Assembly (NCBI GenBank): GCA_900469615.1
Contig: UBYA01000008.1
Span: forward strand, 62,001 to 126,000
DNA: 64,000 bases
Direction of reading: 5' to 3'
Source: Hyphomicrobiales bacterium
GTDB lineage: Bacteria; Pseudomonadota; Alphaproteobacteria; Rhizobiales; Rhizobiaceae
Part shown: piece by piece, positions 7,451-14,729 of the stretch
Position numbering within the stretch: position 1 is the first letter of the stretch
How the letters are laid out: each line of letters begins with the position of its first letter
Translations under genes and position numbers: made by a program
Notes under the pieces: model-generated
The model's input: only the letters and a program-made list of their open reading frames with translations
Database searches by the model: none
Told to the model about the DNA's origin: nothing

Positions 7451-8766
7451 TGACATGCTCCTTGGAAATGCTTTGGGAGGGGCGGAAAACCATTGTGCTC
7501 GACGCCATCGAGCAGCCGGCCGGCGACGGACTTGGCGACGCGGTGCATGGCGTACGGCCTCGTGAGATCGATGGAGCTGGGTTTGTGGCGCTTGCCGTCG
7601 ATATCGATCCAATAGGCGTCGTTGCGCGCCATGTTGTGATCGAGATGGCCGTTGCCTTCACTGGCGATCTGCCAGTTGCCCCACTGCTTGAATAGGAACG
7701 GCACGCCGGTCGCTGCGCATTGGTCGCGAAGCGATCTTGCCCAGTCCGGATGCATCGGCCTGGCGTTCGGTCCACTTTCACCGCCCGCAACAATCCAATT
7801 GATCCTTGGAGCCCGGCTTTGATAGGTTCCTGCAGAGACGCAATGGACTTCGCCAGCATCAGTGATAACGCGACCGATGTTATTCCATGCAGGAACGAAC
7901 CTGCCATCGATCAAGGGCTCGCCACGTCGAAAAGACCGATATCGACCAAGGGTACCTATCGGCGGCTGTCCGTTCTCTATAGCGCCGCGCATCCAGGCGT
8001 TCGGCCCGCGCCCCCACTGAGGGTTCCAGAACGATTCTATGTCTGTTTGGATTTGCGCTGGCACCCAGCTTGGCCAGACAAAGTCCGACCAGCTGCGTAC
8101 CGGTTGTTTGCATCTCCAGGCATCAGGCAAGAAGGCCCGAAGATCGACGACGCCGAGAAGAGGCTCGCCGCTAATCCATCGGACGGCCGCCGGGGTATCC
8201 ATGAGGATCGGGATGCGTTCGTCTGCGCGTCTCTGATCTTCCACGGAAACTCCGAGCCATAGTTGCGGCCAGAAGCCGGCATCTCGGGGATCGGAGATCG
8301 GGATATCGCCGAGATAAGGGCGCTCTGCTCGTAGGGGTCCAGCAGCATTTAGGATGCGGCCATACGCCTGAGGGTCGCGCAGATAATCACGCATGCGCTC
8401 CGGTCGCTTGGTCAGCACCTGAAAGATATGTTGCGGGCTGAGCGCGATCACGGCGAAGATCTGATCGAGCTGCTCATCGGTCACGCCATCGGCAAAGAGG
8501 TCGCCATGGGCGACTACGAAGATCATGCGCGGACGTTTCCAGCGCAGCGGCTGGTCGAGCCATTCGCGATTGAAGCGGACATCGCCGGTCCAGGCCGGGC
8601 CGGCCTTGCTATCCTTCGTCAGGCCGGCGCGGCTCGGAAGATTGCGCAGGCGCGTGCCGGCGAGGCGCATGGCGTAGCAGTTTGTGCAGCCGGGAGAGAC
8701 GATCTGGCAACCGGTGACGATGTTCCAGGTGGCGTCGGTCCATTCGATCTTGGTCTGATCAGCCAT
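7447..8766 (-). CDS. Phage Gp37/Gp68-type protein (DUF5131)
   Basis: The 439-aa protein matches the phage Gp37/Gp68 or DUF5131 family by its opening ADQTKIEWTDATWNIVTGC, the cysteine cluster CQIVSPGCTNCYA, FNREWLDQPLRWKRPR, FQVLTKRPERM and the later VAGGESGPNARPMHPDW. The three clustered cysteines (CxxxxxxCxxC) suggest an Fe-S cluster in a radical-SAM-like fold, but the biochemical role of the family is not established to my knowledge. The start at 8766 has AGGTGATC upstream. Confidence 0.88.
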   Translation of the reverse strand: MADQTKIEWTDATWNIVTGCQIVSPGCTNCYAMRLAGTRLRNLPSRAGLTKDSKAGPAWTGDVRFNREWLDQPLRWKRPRMIFVVAHGDLFADGVTDEQLDQIFAVIALSPQHIFQVLTKRPERMRDYLRDPQAYGRILNAAGPLRAERPYLGDIPISDPRDAGFWPQLWLGVSVEDQRRADERIPILMDTPAAVRWISGEPLLGVVDLRAFLPDAWRCKQPVRSWSDFVWPSWVPAQIQTDIESFWNPQWGRGPNAWMRGAIENGQPPIGTLGRYRSFRRGEPLIDGRFVPAWNNIGRVITDAGEVHCVSAGTYQSRAPRINWIVAGGESGPNARPMHPDWARSLRDQCAATGVPFLFKQWGNWQIASEGNGHLDHNMARNDAYWIDIDGKRHKPSSIDLTRPYAMHRVAKSVAGRLLDGVEHNGFPPLPKHFQGACQ

Positions 8767-9007
8767 GATGATCACCTTGCTCGGCTTTGAAGCCGGCGCA
8801 GGTGTTGATGGCGAGCACGACCCACAATGCGATCCGTTCAACCCGGGCGTCTGCCATTTCGCCATTGACGTCGACGGTGATGATGGCGCGTCCGTCGGCG
8901 TCGGCGATCACGCCGACATCATCGGTCACGTTGATTGGCGGCTTGACGTCAAGGGCGGCGAGCTCGCTGACGAATTGCTCGCTGGGTGACTGGCGGGTAT
9001 CCGTCAT
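8759..9007 (-). CDS. Small hypothetical phage protein
   Basis: The 82-aa protein begins MTDTRQSPSEQFVSELA, with a middle (DDVGVIADADGRAIITVDV) that looks like paired beta strands and a helical C-terminus (IALWVVLAINTCAGF). It overlaps both neighbours by a few bases within the operon. Function unknown. Confidence 0.65.
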   Translation of the reverse strand: MTDTRQSPSEQFVSELAALDVKPPINVTDDVGVIADADGRAIITVDVNGEMADARVERIALWVVLAINTCAGFKAEQGDHHG

Positions 9008-9357
9008 CGGACAGCCTCCAAACCGATCTCAGTGCGCGCCTTCTCGGAGAGAGCGGCAATCGCTGCCCGCTTCGACGCGATGTAGGCTTCAAGGATCGGA
9101 CGGGCGAGCGGCCACGGGACATCGAACAGCCTATGGCCTGATGCTCCGTTTGGAACCCCGAGCTGCAGGCCGCCGACCTGGCGCCCGAACGCATCGCGGA
9201 TATCGGGCACCTGTTTGCGGTCCATCGTTTCCAATATCTGCGTCAACAGCGTTTCGGCCGTTTCCATATCGCGGTAGGCGAGCGCGAGATCCATCGCCGT
9301 GGATTTACTGATCGGGCCAGCATGCTGAGAAGCGCGTGTCGGGTTATTCCTGCTCAT
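9004..9357 (-). CDS. Hypothetical protein directly downstream of the DGR reverse transcriptase
   Basis: The 117-aa mainly helical protein starts MSRNNPTRASQHAG and contains MDLALAYRDMETAETLLTQI and ILEAYIASKRAAIAAL. Its ATG overlaps the reverse transcriptase stop (ATGA), so the DGR and the downstream early genes share a transcript. I do not recognise a family. A DGR-associated role is possible but only by position. Confidence 0.65.
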   Translation of the reverse strand: MSRNNPTRASQHAGPISKSTAMDLALAYRDMETAETLLTQILETMDRKQVPDIRDAFGRQVGGLQLGVPNGASGHRLFDVPWPLARPILEAYIASKRAAIAALSEKARTEIGLEAVR

Positions 9358-10358
9358 TGGATGCCTTTCGCGTGTCTTTGGTCCAAACCAAGGCTCTTCA
9401 TCAAGTTGCGGCTGTCGGCCCATTGGGCATGTCCAGTCCAGGCGGCGAGAAAGCGTTCGAGGCGATCATGCTCTCCGGCGGCGCGATAGGCCGCGATCTT
9501 GCGCTGGGCGCGGATCACGCTGTCGCGGCGCAGTAGCTTGTGGGTGGGCCAGATGCGATAGCCGACGAAATTGACGCCGCGGCTGACCGGCTGGATGCTC
9601 CATTTGGAGAAGCGCAGCCCGAGCCGTTCGCGGGACAGGTTTTCGATTGAGGCGCGGACACGGCGCAGATGGTCGGTCGAGCGGCCGAGCACGACAATAT
9701 CGTCCATGTAGCGATACCAGTAGCGCTCGCCGAGATCCTGCTGCAGGTGCCGGTCGACGACGCCGGCGTAGATGTTGGCGAAGATCTGCGAGATGAGATT
9801 GCCGATCGGCAGGCCAATGCCGGTCCGTGGCAGCATGGTTTCGATCAGGCGCAGCGTCGCCCTGCATGATATCTTCGCCTCGATCAGCCGCCAGAGGGCG
9901 GCATGCTCGATGCTGGCGAAGTAGCGCGAGAAGTCCGTCTTCAGGGCGTAAAGCGGACCGCTGTCGCGAGACAGCCGGCGCATGTCGGCCTGGACTGCGA
10001 TCGCCGCGGCATGGGTGCCCTTGCCGGGGCGGCAGGCGAAGGCGCGCGGCAGCAATGTGGCTTCGAAGATCGGGCCGATGACGGCGCAGAGGGCATGTTG
10101 GGCAATGCGATCTTCGAACGGCAATGCCGAGATCAGGCGTTCCTTCGGATCGAAGATCCGGAACTCGTACGGCGTGCCGGGCACGTAGGTCCCGTCGCGC
10201 ATGGCGCGCGCCAGATCCTGAAGATTGATGATCGAGAATTCCTTGTATTCCAGAAAGCCCGGCGTCAGGCGCTTGCCGAGCGAGGTGAGGCGAAAGGCCC
10301 GACGCATGTTCGCGTCGTCGGTAATCGGGCCGATCAGGTTGCGGTATTTCCTGGCCAT
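9354..10358 (-). CDS. DGR reverse transcriptase
   Basis: This 334-aa protein is the reverse transcriptase of a diversity-generating retroelement. It copies the template repeat RNA with adenine-specific errors. The catalytic Asp142 lies in KTDFSRYF. The motif IGNLISQ at 185-191 has the DGR/retron form (IGxxxSQ) rather than the QGxxxSP of group II intron enzymes. The active site YMDD is at 217-220 and GVNFVGYR at 261-268. There is no maturase or endonuclease domain, as expected for DGRs. ATG at 10358 (MARKYRN) is chosen because AGGAGG lies 8 bases upstream. Upstream are avd and the template repeat; downstream genes are translationally coupled. Confidence 0.97.
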   Translation of the reverse strand: MARKYRNLIGPITDDANMRRAFRLTSLGKRLTPGFLEYKEFSIINLQDLARAMRDGTYVPGTPYEFRIFDPKERLISALPFEDRIAQHALCAVIGPIFEATLLPRAFACRPGKGTHAAAIAVQADMRRLSRDSGPLYALKTDFSRYFASIEHAALWRLIEAKISCRATLRLIETMLPRTGIGLPIGNLISQIFANIYAGVVDRHLQQDLGERYWYRYMDDIVVLGRSTDHLRRVRASIENLSRERLGLRFSKWSIQPVSRGVNFVGYRIWPTHKLLRRDSVIRAQRKIAAYRAAGEHDRLERFLAAWTGHAQWADSRNLMKSLGLDQRHAKGIQ

Positions 10359-10550
10359 GGCATCATCCTCCTGATGCCGGTCGCGGGTTTCGACAGCCGT
10401 AGCGCCGCTACTCCCCGCTGTACCGGACCTTGCAATGTGTTCGCCGAAGCTGGAAAATCGGGCCGACCACCCTGCGGCCATCCTGACGATGACCGCGTCT
10501 GTGGAAGAGGACCGGCGCGGCCGTGACCGGCGCCGAGTCGAAAGCGGGTC

Positions 10551-10671
10551 GTCGCTGGCCGCGCGGAGACCGATATTGTCGTTCGAGTTCTCGGCCCAGT
10601 AGTCCAAGTTCGCGTAGCGGGAACCGGCGTTCGAGCCGTTGATCCACGAGCCGCCGAAGATGGAAGGGCGC
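10551..10671 (-). repeat. DGR template repeat (TR)
   Basis: This 121-bp segment lies between avd and the reverse transcriptase and aligns without gaps to the 3' ends of the three variable genes (11121-11241, 12097-12217, 13035-13155). In coding orientation it has 22 adenines, many in AAC codons. All internal differences from the variable repeats (10, 15 and 11) fall at these adenines. The two adenines in the last 22 bases (10551-10572 side) are unchanged in all three copies, the expected initiation-of-mutagenic-homology segment. The 192 bases between TR and the RT start (10359-10550) correspond to the spacer that DGRs need for cDNA priming. Confidence 0.97.
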
Positions 10672-10678
10672 CGCAACG

Positions 10679-11059
10679 TCATTGCCCCGACCTCCCATTG
10701 CCCTTCGCGGTCTTGATCCACTGCCCGAGCATCGCGCCGGTTTCAGCGAGGTAGCGCAGCGCCACCGCATGCTGCCTGTGCGAGATCAGCTTCAGTTTCG
10801 GATCGGCCGCGAAGCGCAACCAGAAGCGCAGCGTCGCCAGATTGGAGTCCGCTGCATAGAGCCGCGAAGCCTGCTTCGACTTCGCTGCATCATAAAGGAG
10901 GCCGACCTGATCGAAGATCAGTCCGATCAGCCGGTCGCGCAGGACGCCGTGGCGTCGCGGGCAATTCTGGATGATCGGATAGAGATAGCTCACAGCGGCC
11001 TCATATTTTTCGACGATCGCCAGATCCTTGGCGCTTACGTGTTCGTCGCGTGTCATCAT
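10679..11059 (-). CDS. avd: Accessory variability determinant (Avd)
   Basis: The 126-aa basic helical protein lies between the last variable gene and the template repeat, the usual avd position. Avd forms a barrel-like pentamer of four-helix bundles that binds the RT and the template RNA. The sequence opens with an EKYEAAVSYLYPIIQNCPR helix and continues RHGVLRDRLIGLIFDQ, typical of the family (related to 23S rRNA intervening-sequence proteins). ATG at 11059 or 11056 is likely; a TTG two codons further upstream also stays open. The stop overlaps an ATG that opens the template repeat frame. Confidence 0.9.
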   Translation of the reverse strand: MMTRDEHVSAKDLAIVEKYEAAVSYLYPIIQNCPRRHGVLRDRLIGLIFDQVGLLYDAAKSKQASRLYAADSNLATLRFWLRFAADPKLKLISHRQHAVALRYLAETGAMLGQWIKTAKGNGRSGQ

Positions 11060-11083
11060 TGGCAATCGTCAAGGGTGGTGGAC

Positions 11084-11103
11084 GTTCGCGCTTTCGCGCG
11101 AAC
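11084..11103 (-). promoter_or_regulatory. DGR target-recognition hairpin after variable gene 1
   Basis: On the coding strand a perfect 8-bp stem GTTCGCGC/GCGCGAAC encloses the loop GAAA. It begins at the last base of the stop codon of variable gene 1 and 17 bp past the variable repeat. Hairpins or cruciforms with an 8-bp stem and a GNAA-type loop at this position are needed for efficient retargeting in the Bordetella phage BPP-1 DGR. Confidence 0.88.
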
Positions 11104-12029
11104 TAAGCAGGGCGCATGTGGTCGCTGGCCGCGCGGAGACCGAGATGGCCGCCCGAGTCCACGGCCCAGTAGTCCAAGCCCGCGTAGCGGGAACCGGCGT
11201 TCGAGCCGTGGATCCACGAGCCGCCGAAGATGGAAGGGCGCGGATCATCCGGATGGCCGTCCGTGCCCCACTGCCACATCGTCCCGGTCGCGTCGAAGAG
11301 ACCGCGCTGGGTGATGAAGCGTTGCGCCTCGTCGTCTGTCATGCCGGTCCTGGTCGGTTCCTTGCTGCGCGAGCATCGCTCCTTGACGCCGTAACTCGCG
11401 GCGAAGAATTCTTCCGCTCCGAGCAGGCGCTTGCCGTGATGCGCGGCTATTTCGACAGCAGTGGCATAATCGAGCCTCTCATACCTGCCGCTGCCATCCG
11501 GCCGCATGGGCAGATCGCGGCCATCGGCGATGGTGGCTCCGTAACGGCTGGTGCCTTGCTGATGATGGTCGGTGCCCAGCAGATAGATATCGGCCCAGAA
11601 GCGGCCGTGAGCGAACTCTACCATCGCCATGCCGCGCGGATCGGTGCAGGCTGGCCGAAAGCCGATATTCCAGAGGGAGTAAGGATTGATGGCGGGTGTC
11701 GTGTCGCCGCCTGCAATTCCTTGTGCATGGCCGCCGGGTGCAAAATGAAACCCTGCGAGATATCCCGGTGACAGCGGGTTTTGCTGGCTGACATTTTCGG
11801 CGAACGGCTGTCCATCGGCGTCGATCATGACGGCATAGTCCGTGCCGGCTTCCAGCGTCCCTAGCAGAACCGGCGTATCCTCGGCAAAGCGATGGGTGGC
11901 GTCTCCGATCTCGACGATCGTGCCGGCACGAATGCTGACGCTGTCGCGATCGGCTACGATCAGGATGGGCTTGTCGACGTTCAGGGTTTCAATGCGAATG
12001 CTGCTGTTGAGTGCGGATGCTGCCGTCAT
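11103..12029 (-). CDS. DGR variable protein 1 (C-type lectin/FGE-sulfatase fold)
   Basis: The 308-aa diversified protein has an N-terminal beta-rich part (residues 1-100, RAGTIVEIGD) followed by a formylglycine-generating-enzyme-like C-type lectin domain (NPYSLWNIGF, HHGKRLLGAEEF, GLFDATGTMWQWGTDG, FGGSWIHGS). The variable repeat at 11121-11241 encodes about residues 263-302, ending GLRAASDHMRPA. Such proteins are usually ligand-binding tips of phage tails or surface receptors. ATG at 12029 has AAGGATC upstream. No signal peptide is seen, which favours a virion or cytoplasmic location. Confidence 0.94.
   Translation of the reverse strand: MTAASALNSSIRIETLNVDKPILIVADRDSVSIRAGTIVEIGDATHRFAEDTPVLLGTLEAGTDYAVMIDADGQPFAENVSQQNPLSPGYLAGFHFAPGGHAQGIAGGDTTPAINPYSLWNIGFRPACTDPRGMAMVEFAHGRFWADIYLLGTDHHQQGTSRYGATIADGRDLPMRPDGSGRYERLDYATAVEIAAHHGKRLLGAEEFFAASYGVKERCSRSKEPTRTGMTDDEAQRFITQRGLFDATGTMWQWGTDGHPDDPRPSIFGGSWIHGSNAGSRYAGLDYWAVDSGGHLGLRAASDHMRPA
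11121..11241 (-). repeat. DGR variable repeat VR1
   Basis: Against the template repeat there are 10 differences, all at template adenines (coding strand): six A to G, three A to C, one A to T. All other positions are identical. The encoded changes include the residues after FGGSW, the AGLDYW region and the VDSGGHLG segment. Confidence 0.96.
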
Positions 12030-12059
12030 GATCTTGATCCTTGATTGAGGGAGGGGGGT

Positions 12060-12079
12060 GTTTGCGCTTCCGCGCAAAC
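12060..12079 (-). promoter_or_regulatory. DGR target-recognition hairpin after variable gene 2
   Basis: The coding strand shows a perfect 8-bp stem GTTTGCGC/GCGCAAAC with loop GGAA, starting in the stop codon of variable gene 2. It matches the hairpin after variable gene 3 base for base and differs in stem sequence, but not in architecture, from the one after variable gene 1. Confidence 0.87.
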
Positions 12080-12969
12080 TAGACAGGGGCCATGTGGTCG
12101 CTGGCCGCGCGGAGACCGACACCGCCGCCCGAGTCCCCGGCCCAGCAGTCCAAGCGCGCGCAGCGGGAACCGGCGTCCGAGCCGTTGAACCACGAGCCGC
12201 CGAAGACGGAAGGGCGTGGATCATTCGGATGGCCATCCGTGCCCCAGATCCAGAGGTTGCCGGTCGCCTGCATCAATCCGAACTGGCTCGTGCGCGCCGC
12301 GTCCAGACCTGTTTTCTTCGGATGCTTGCTTGCCGATGAGCGTTCGGTAGCGCCGAAGGCGGCCGTGCGAAACTCGTCATAGGTCGGGAGGCGCTTGCCA
12401 TGGCTGGCGCAGATCTCGGTAGCCACCTTGTAGTCAAGCCGAGGCAATGAAGAGCCGTGGGCGATCTCGACACCGTAGCGGCTCGTGCCCTCCTCTTTGT
12501 AATTGCTGCCAGTCAGGTAGATATCGATCCAGAAGGGTTTTCCGCCCACAAATTCGATGAGCGCCATGCCGCGCGGATCGGGGCAGGTCGGCTGAAAGCC
12601 GACGTTCCAGAAAGAATACGGGTTTATGGCCGGCGAAGAGTCTCCGCCTGCGACCCCTTCAGCGTGGCCGCCGGGCGCAAAATGAAACCCTGCGAAATAG
12701 CCTTCGACCGTGAGGGGATTTTCTGCGCTGACATTTTCGGCGACGGGCTGACCGTTCGCATCGATCCTGACCGCATAGTCCTTGCCTGGTTCGACGCCGC
12801 CCATTGTCACGGGTGTGTCGTCGGCGAAGCGATAGACTGCGTCGCCGATCTCGACGATCGTGCCGGCGCGGATGCTGGCATTGTTGCGATCGGCGGCAAA
12901 CAGGATGGGCTTCTCGTAATTCAGGGCCTCAATGCGAATGATGCTGTTGGCTGCGGCTATTGCCGTCAT
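12079..12969 (-). CDS. DGR variable protein 2 (C-type lectin/FGE-sulfatase fold)
   Basis: The 296-aa protein is a paralogue of variable proteins 1 and 3, with the same layout: an N-terminal beta-rich module with RAGTIVEIGD, then an FGE/C-type-lectin domain (NPYSFWNVGF, GLMQATGNLWIWGTDG, FGGSWFNGS) and the variable repeat at the C-terminus. The 5' region around ATG 12969 and the spacer to the next gene are near copies of the corresponding variable gene 1 sequences, so the cassettes arose by tandem duplication. Confidence 0.94.
   Translation of the reverse strand: MTAIAAANSIIRIEALNYEKPILFAADRNNASIRAGTIVEIGDAVYRFADDTPVTMGGVEPGKDYAVRIDANGQPVAENVSAENPLTVEGYFAGFHFAPGGHAEGVAGGDSSPAINPYSFWNVGFQPTCPDPRGMALIEFVGGKPFWIDIYLTGSNYKEEGTSRYGVEIAHGSSLPRLDYKVATEICASHGKRLPTYDEFRTAAFGATERSSASKHPKKTGLDAARTSQFGLMQATGNLWIWGTDGHPNDPRPSVFGGSWFNGSDAGSRCARLDCWAGDSGGGVGLRAASDHMAPV
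12097..12217 (-). repeat. DGR variable repeat VR2
   Basis: There are fifteen internal differences from the template, all at template adenines: thirteen A to G, one A to C and one A to T on the coding strand. It is the most heavily altered copy. One further difference, at the outermost base (12217), lies at the edge of the repeat and may mark its boundary. Confidence 0.95.
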
Positions 12970-12997
12970 GATTTTGATCCTTGGTTGAGGGAGGGGT

Positions 12998-13017
12998 GTT
13001 TGCGCTTCCGCGCAAAC
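12998..13017 (-). promoter_or_regulatory. DGR target-recognition hairpin after variable gene 3
   Basis: The stem GTTTGCGC/GCGCAAAC has loop GGAA, identical to the hairpin at 12060-12079, and starts in the stop codon of variable gene 3. The flanking intergenic sequence is also nearly identical between the two sites. Confidence 0.87.
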
Positions 13018-13889
13018 TAGACAGGGGCCATGTGGTCGCTGGCCGCGCGGAGACCGAAAAAGTCGTACGAGTTCTCGGCCCAGCAGCCCAAGTCCGCGTA
13101 GCGGGAACCGGCGCACGAGCCGCTGAGCCACGAGCCGCCGAAGATGGAAGGGCGCGGATCCTCGTCGTCTCCATCGGTGCCCCAGATCCAGAGATTGCCG
13201 GTTGCCTGCATCAATCCGAACTTGCTGGTGCGCGCCGCATCCAGTCCCGTTTTATTCGGGTCACCATCGGCGGACGAGTGTTCCGTTACGCCAAAGGCGG
13301 CGGAGCGGAATTCGCCATAGGTCAGCAGGCGCTTGCCGTGGATTGACACGATATCGGAGGCGGTCTGGTAATCGAGACGGGGAAGCGACCAGCCGTCGGC
13401 AATCTCGACGCCATATCGGCTTGTGCCCTGGTCCTTGTGATCGACGCCGGTCAGATAGATATCGACCCAGAAGCGATGACCGTCCTTGGCCTCGACGAGC
13501 GCCATGCCGCGCGGGTCCGGGCAGATGGGGCGAAAGTCCAGATCCCAGAGCGAATAGGGATTGATCGCCGGCGTCGCGTCTCCGCCATTGCGGTCCGCCG
13601 CACATCCGCCGGGGGCGAAGTGGAAGCCCGCCACGAAGGGCGATGTCAGCGGATTTGCTGCGACCGGCGTAGCATACGGTTTGCCGCCCATATCGATCAG
13701 GACGGCATAGTCGGCCCCGACGATCTGTTGGCTGATGCCGACCGGCGTCTCGGCCGCAAAGACGTGTGACTGTTCGCCGACCTTGATCGTCGTGCCGGCG
13801 CGGATCGCGATCGCGTCGCCCTTGGTCGCGACGAGAATGGCGGACGCGAGATCCGGCCGTTTGATGCTGATGCCTGTTGTTGAGGTCAT
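13017..13889 (-). CDS. DGR variable protein 3 (C-type lectin/FGE-sulfatase fold)
   Basis: This 290-aa protein is the first variable gene in transcription order. It shares the two-part layout of the others but its N-terminal module is more divergent (ISIKRPDLASAILVATKGD). The lectin-like domain has NPYSLWDLDF, GLMQATGNLWIWGTDG and FGGSWLSGS; the variable repeat encodes ...WAENSYDFFGLRAASDH. ATG at 13889 has AGGAACAGG upstream. Because the N-terminal modules differ, the three proteins may attach the same binding fold to different partners. Confidence 0.94.
   Translation of the reverse strand: MTSTTGISIKRPDLASAILVATKGDAIAIRAGTTIKVGEQSHVFAAETPVGISQQIVGADYAVLIDMGGKPYATPVAANPLTSPFVAGFHFAPGGCAADRNGGDATPAINPYSLWDLDFRPICPDPRGMALVEAKDGHRFWVDIYLTGVDHKDQGTSRYGVEIADGWSLPRLDYQTASDIVSIHGKRLLTYGEFRSAAFGVTEHSSADGDPNKTGLDAARTSKFGLMQATGNLWIWGTDGDDEDPRPSIFGGSWLSGSCAGSRYADLGCWAENSYDFFGLRAASDHMAPV
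13035..13155 (-). repeat. DGR variable repeat VR3
   Basis: There are eleven differences from the template, all at template adenines: five A to T, five A to G, one A to C on the coding strand. The substitution spectrum differs from VR2, consistent with independent mutagenic events. Confidence 0.96.
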
Positions 13890-13922
13890 GACCTGTTCCT
13901 TCGGTCTACGGGTTGGATGGGT

Positions 13923-14231
13923 TCACTCGGCCGCGTCGAGCAACTGCTGCCACTCGCGGAAGCCATGGAGTTTTCGGGCGGTGCGGGCATCGCGGCCGGG
14001 TGGAAGCGTGATGACCTCGTCGAGCCAGGCGACGGCCGCCGTCACGTCGGCGATCTCATCGGCCAGCGCCTCGATGTTCGGCTTGCCGGTGCGCGGGTCG
14101 GCCTTGTCGACGCCCTGCGCGAGACAGCGGCCGACGATCTGCAGCAGCTCTCCGGTTTCTTCGGTGAGCTTGTTCAGGACCTGGCGGCGGATGAGGTCAT
14201 TTTCCGGAAGCCAGAGGGTGATATCGGGCAT
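13923..14231 (-). CDS. MazG-like nucleotide pyrophosphohydrolase
   Basis: The 102-aa all-helical protein has the metal-binding pattern of MazG/dUTPase-like enzymes: EETGELLQI near residue 25 and EALADEIADVTAAV near residue 60. The family hydrolyses (d)NTPs to monophosphates; phage members may sanitise nucleotide pools or lower ppGpp. ATG at 14231 overlaps the previous stop (TGATG). Confidence 0.7.
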   Translation of the reverse strand: MPDITLWLPENDLIRRQVLNKLTEETGELLQIVGRCLAQGVDKADPRTGKPNIEALADEIADVTAAVAWLDEVITLPPGRDARTARKLHGFREWQQLLDAAE

Positions 14232-14383
14232 CACTTTTCCCTTACGATTTTGGTTTTTCGGATGATGCCGTCGTGCTGCGCGAGCGCGGCCTTGTTGGCG
14301 GTTGCCGCGTCCTTCGCCGTGACGTCGATCTTCTCGCCGTCTTCGAAATGGACGCGGAAAAGCGGCTGGGCGTCAGCAGGCAT
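14231..14383 (-). CDS. Small hypothetical phage protein (50 aa)
   Basis: The product is MPADAQPLFRVHF..., ending IIRKTKIVREK, with a beta-strand-like middle (GEKIDVTAKDA) often seen in small phage proteins. ATG at 14383 is supported by GGGAGG six bases upstream; an upstream in-frame ATG lacks a site. No function known. Confidence 0.6.
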   Translation of the reverse strand: MPADAQPLFRVHFEDGEKIDVTAKDAATANKAALAQHDGIIRKTKIVREK

Positions 14384-14729
14384 GGTCGCCTCCCTGATGG
14401 TCCTGTAGCCAATGGAGAAGCGCGGCATAGAGCGCGCGATCCCGGTTCGACATGCCGGCGAGATGAATGGTCGGGATCAGCGCCAGCACGATGCTTTCGA
14501 TCGTGTCGACGGCGACGCCCGACCTCGGGTCGGTGCCCTGCTGATGGAAGAGCTTCTGGGCTTCGGAAATGTCGGCGCCGGCGATCGAGAGCGATGCCAT
14601 CGCCTCCGATAGCTGGCGTGCGAGCCAATTCTTTCTCTGGCTGTCGGCGTCAGACTCGATGTCGCGGCCGGAAACAACGGCGAAGTGCGCGGCGGCAGGT
14701 GAGCGGGGGAAGGTGAGGATGTCGCCCAT
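14373..14729 (-). CDS. Hypothetical phage protein
   Basis: This 118-aa helical protein starts MGDILTFPRSPAAA and ends with a HWLQDHQ helix. It overlaps the genes on both sides. No family recognised. Confidence 0.6.
   Translation of the reverse strand: MGDILTFPRSPAAAHFAVVSGRDIESDADSQRKNWLARQLSEAMASLSIAGADISEAQKLFHQQGTDPRSGVAVDTIESIVLALIPTIHLAGMSNRDRALYAALLHWLQDHQGGDHAC

Noticed and set aside
9354..10358. Group II intron or retron reverse transcriptase
   Set aside because: There is no maturase domain or intron RNA, the motif is IGxxxSQ, and avd, TR and VRs are present.
9354..10721. 455-codon version of the reverse transcriptase including the template repeat
   Set aside because: The N-terminal 121 residues are the translated template and spacer; AGGAGG places the real start at 10358, and 334 residues is the usual DGR RT size.
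11103..13889. CRISPR-like repeat array in the variable-gene region
   Set aside because: The three 120-bp repeats are about 0.8-1 kb apart, coding, and vary only at adenines; no short regularly spaced repeats occur anywhere in the window.
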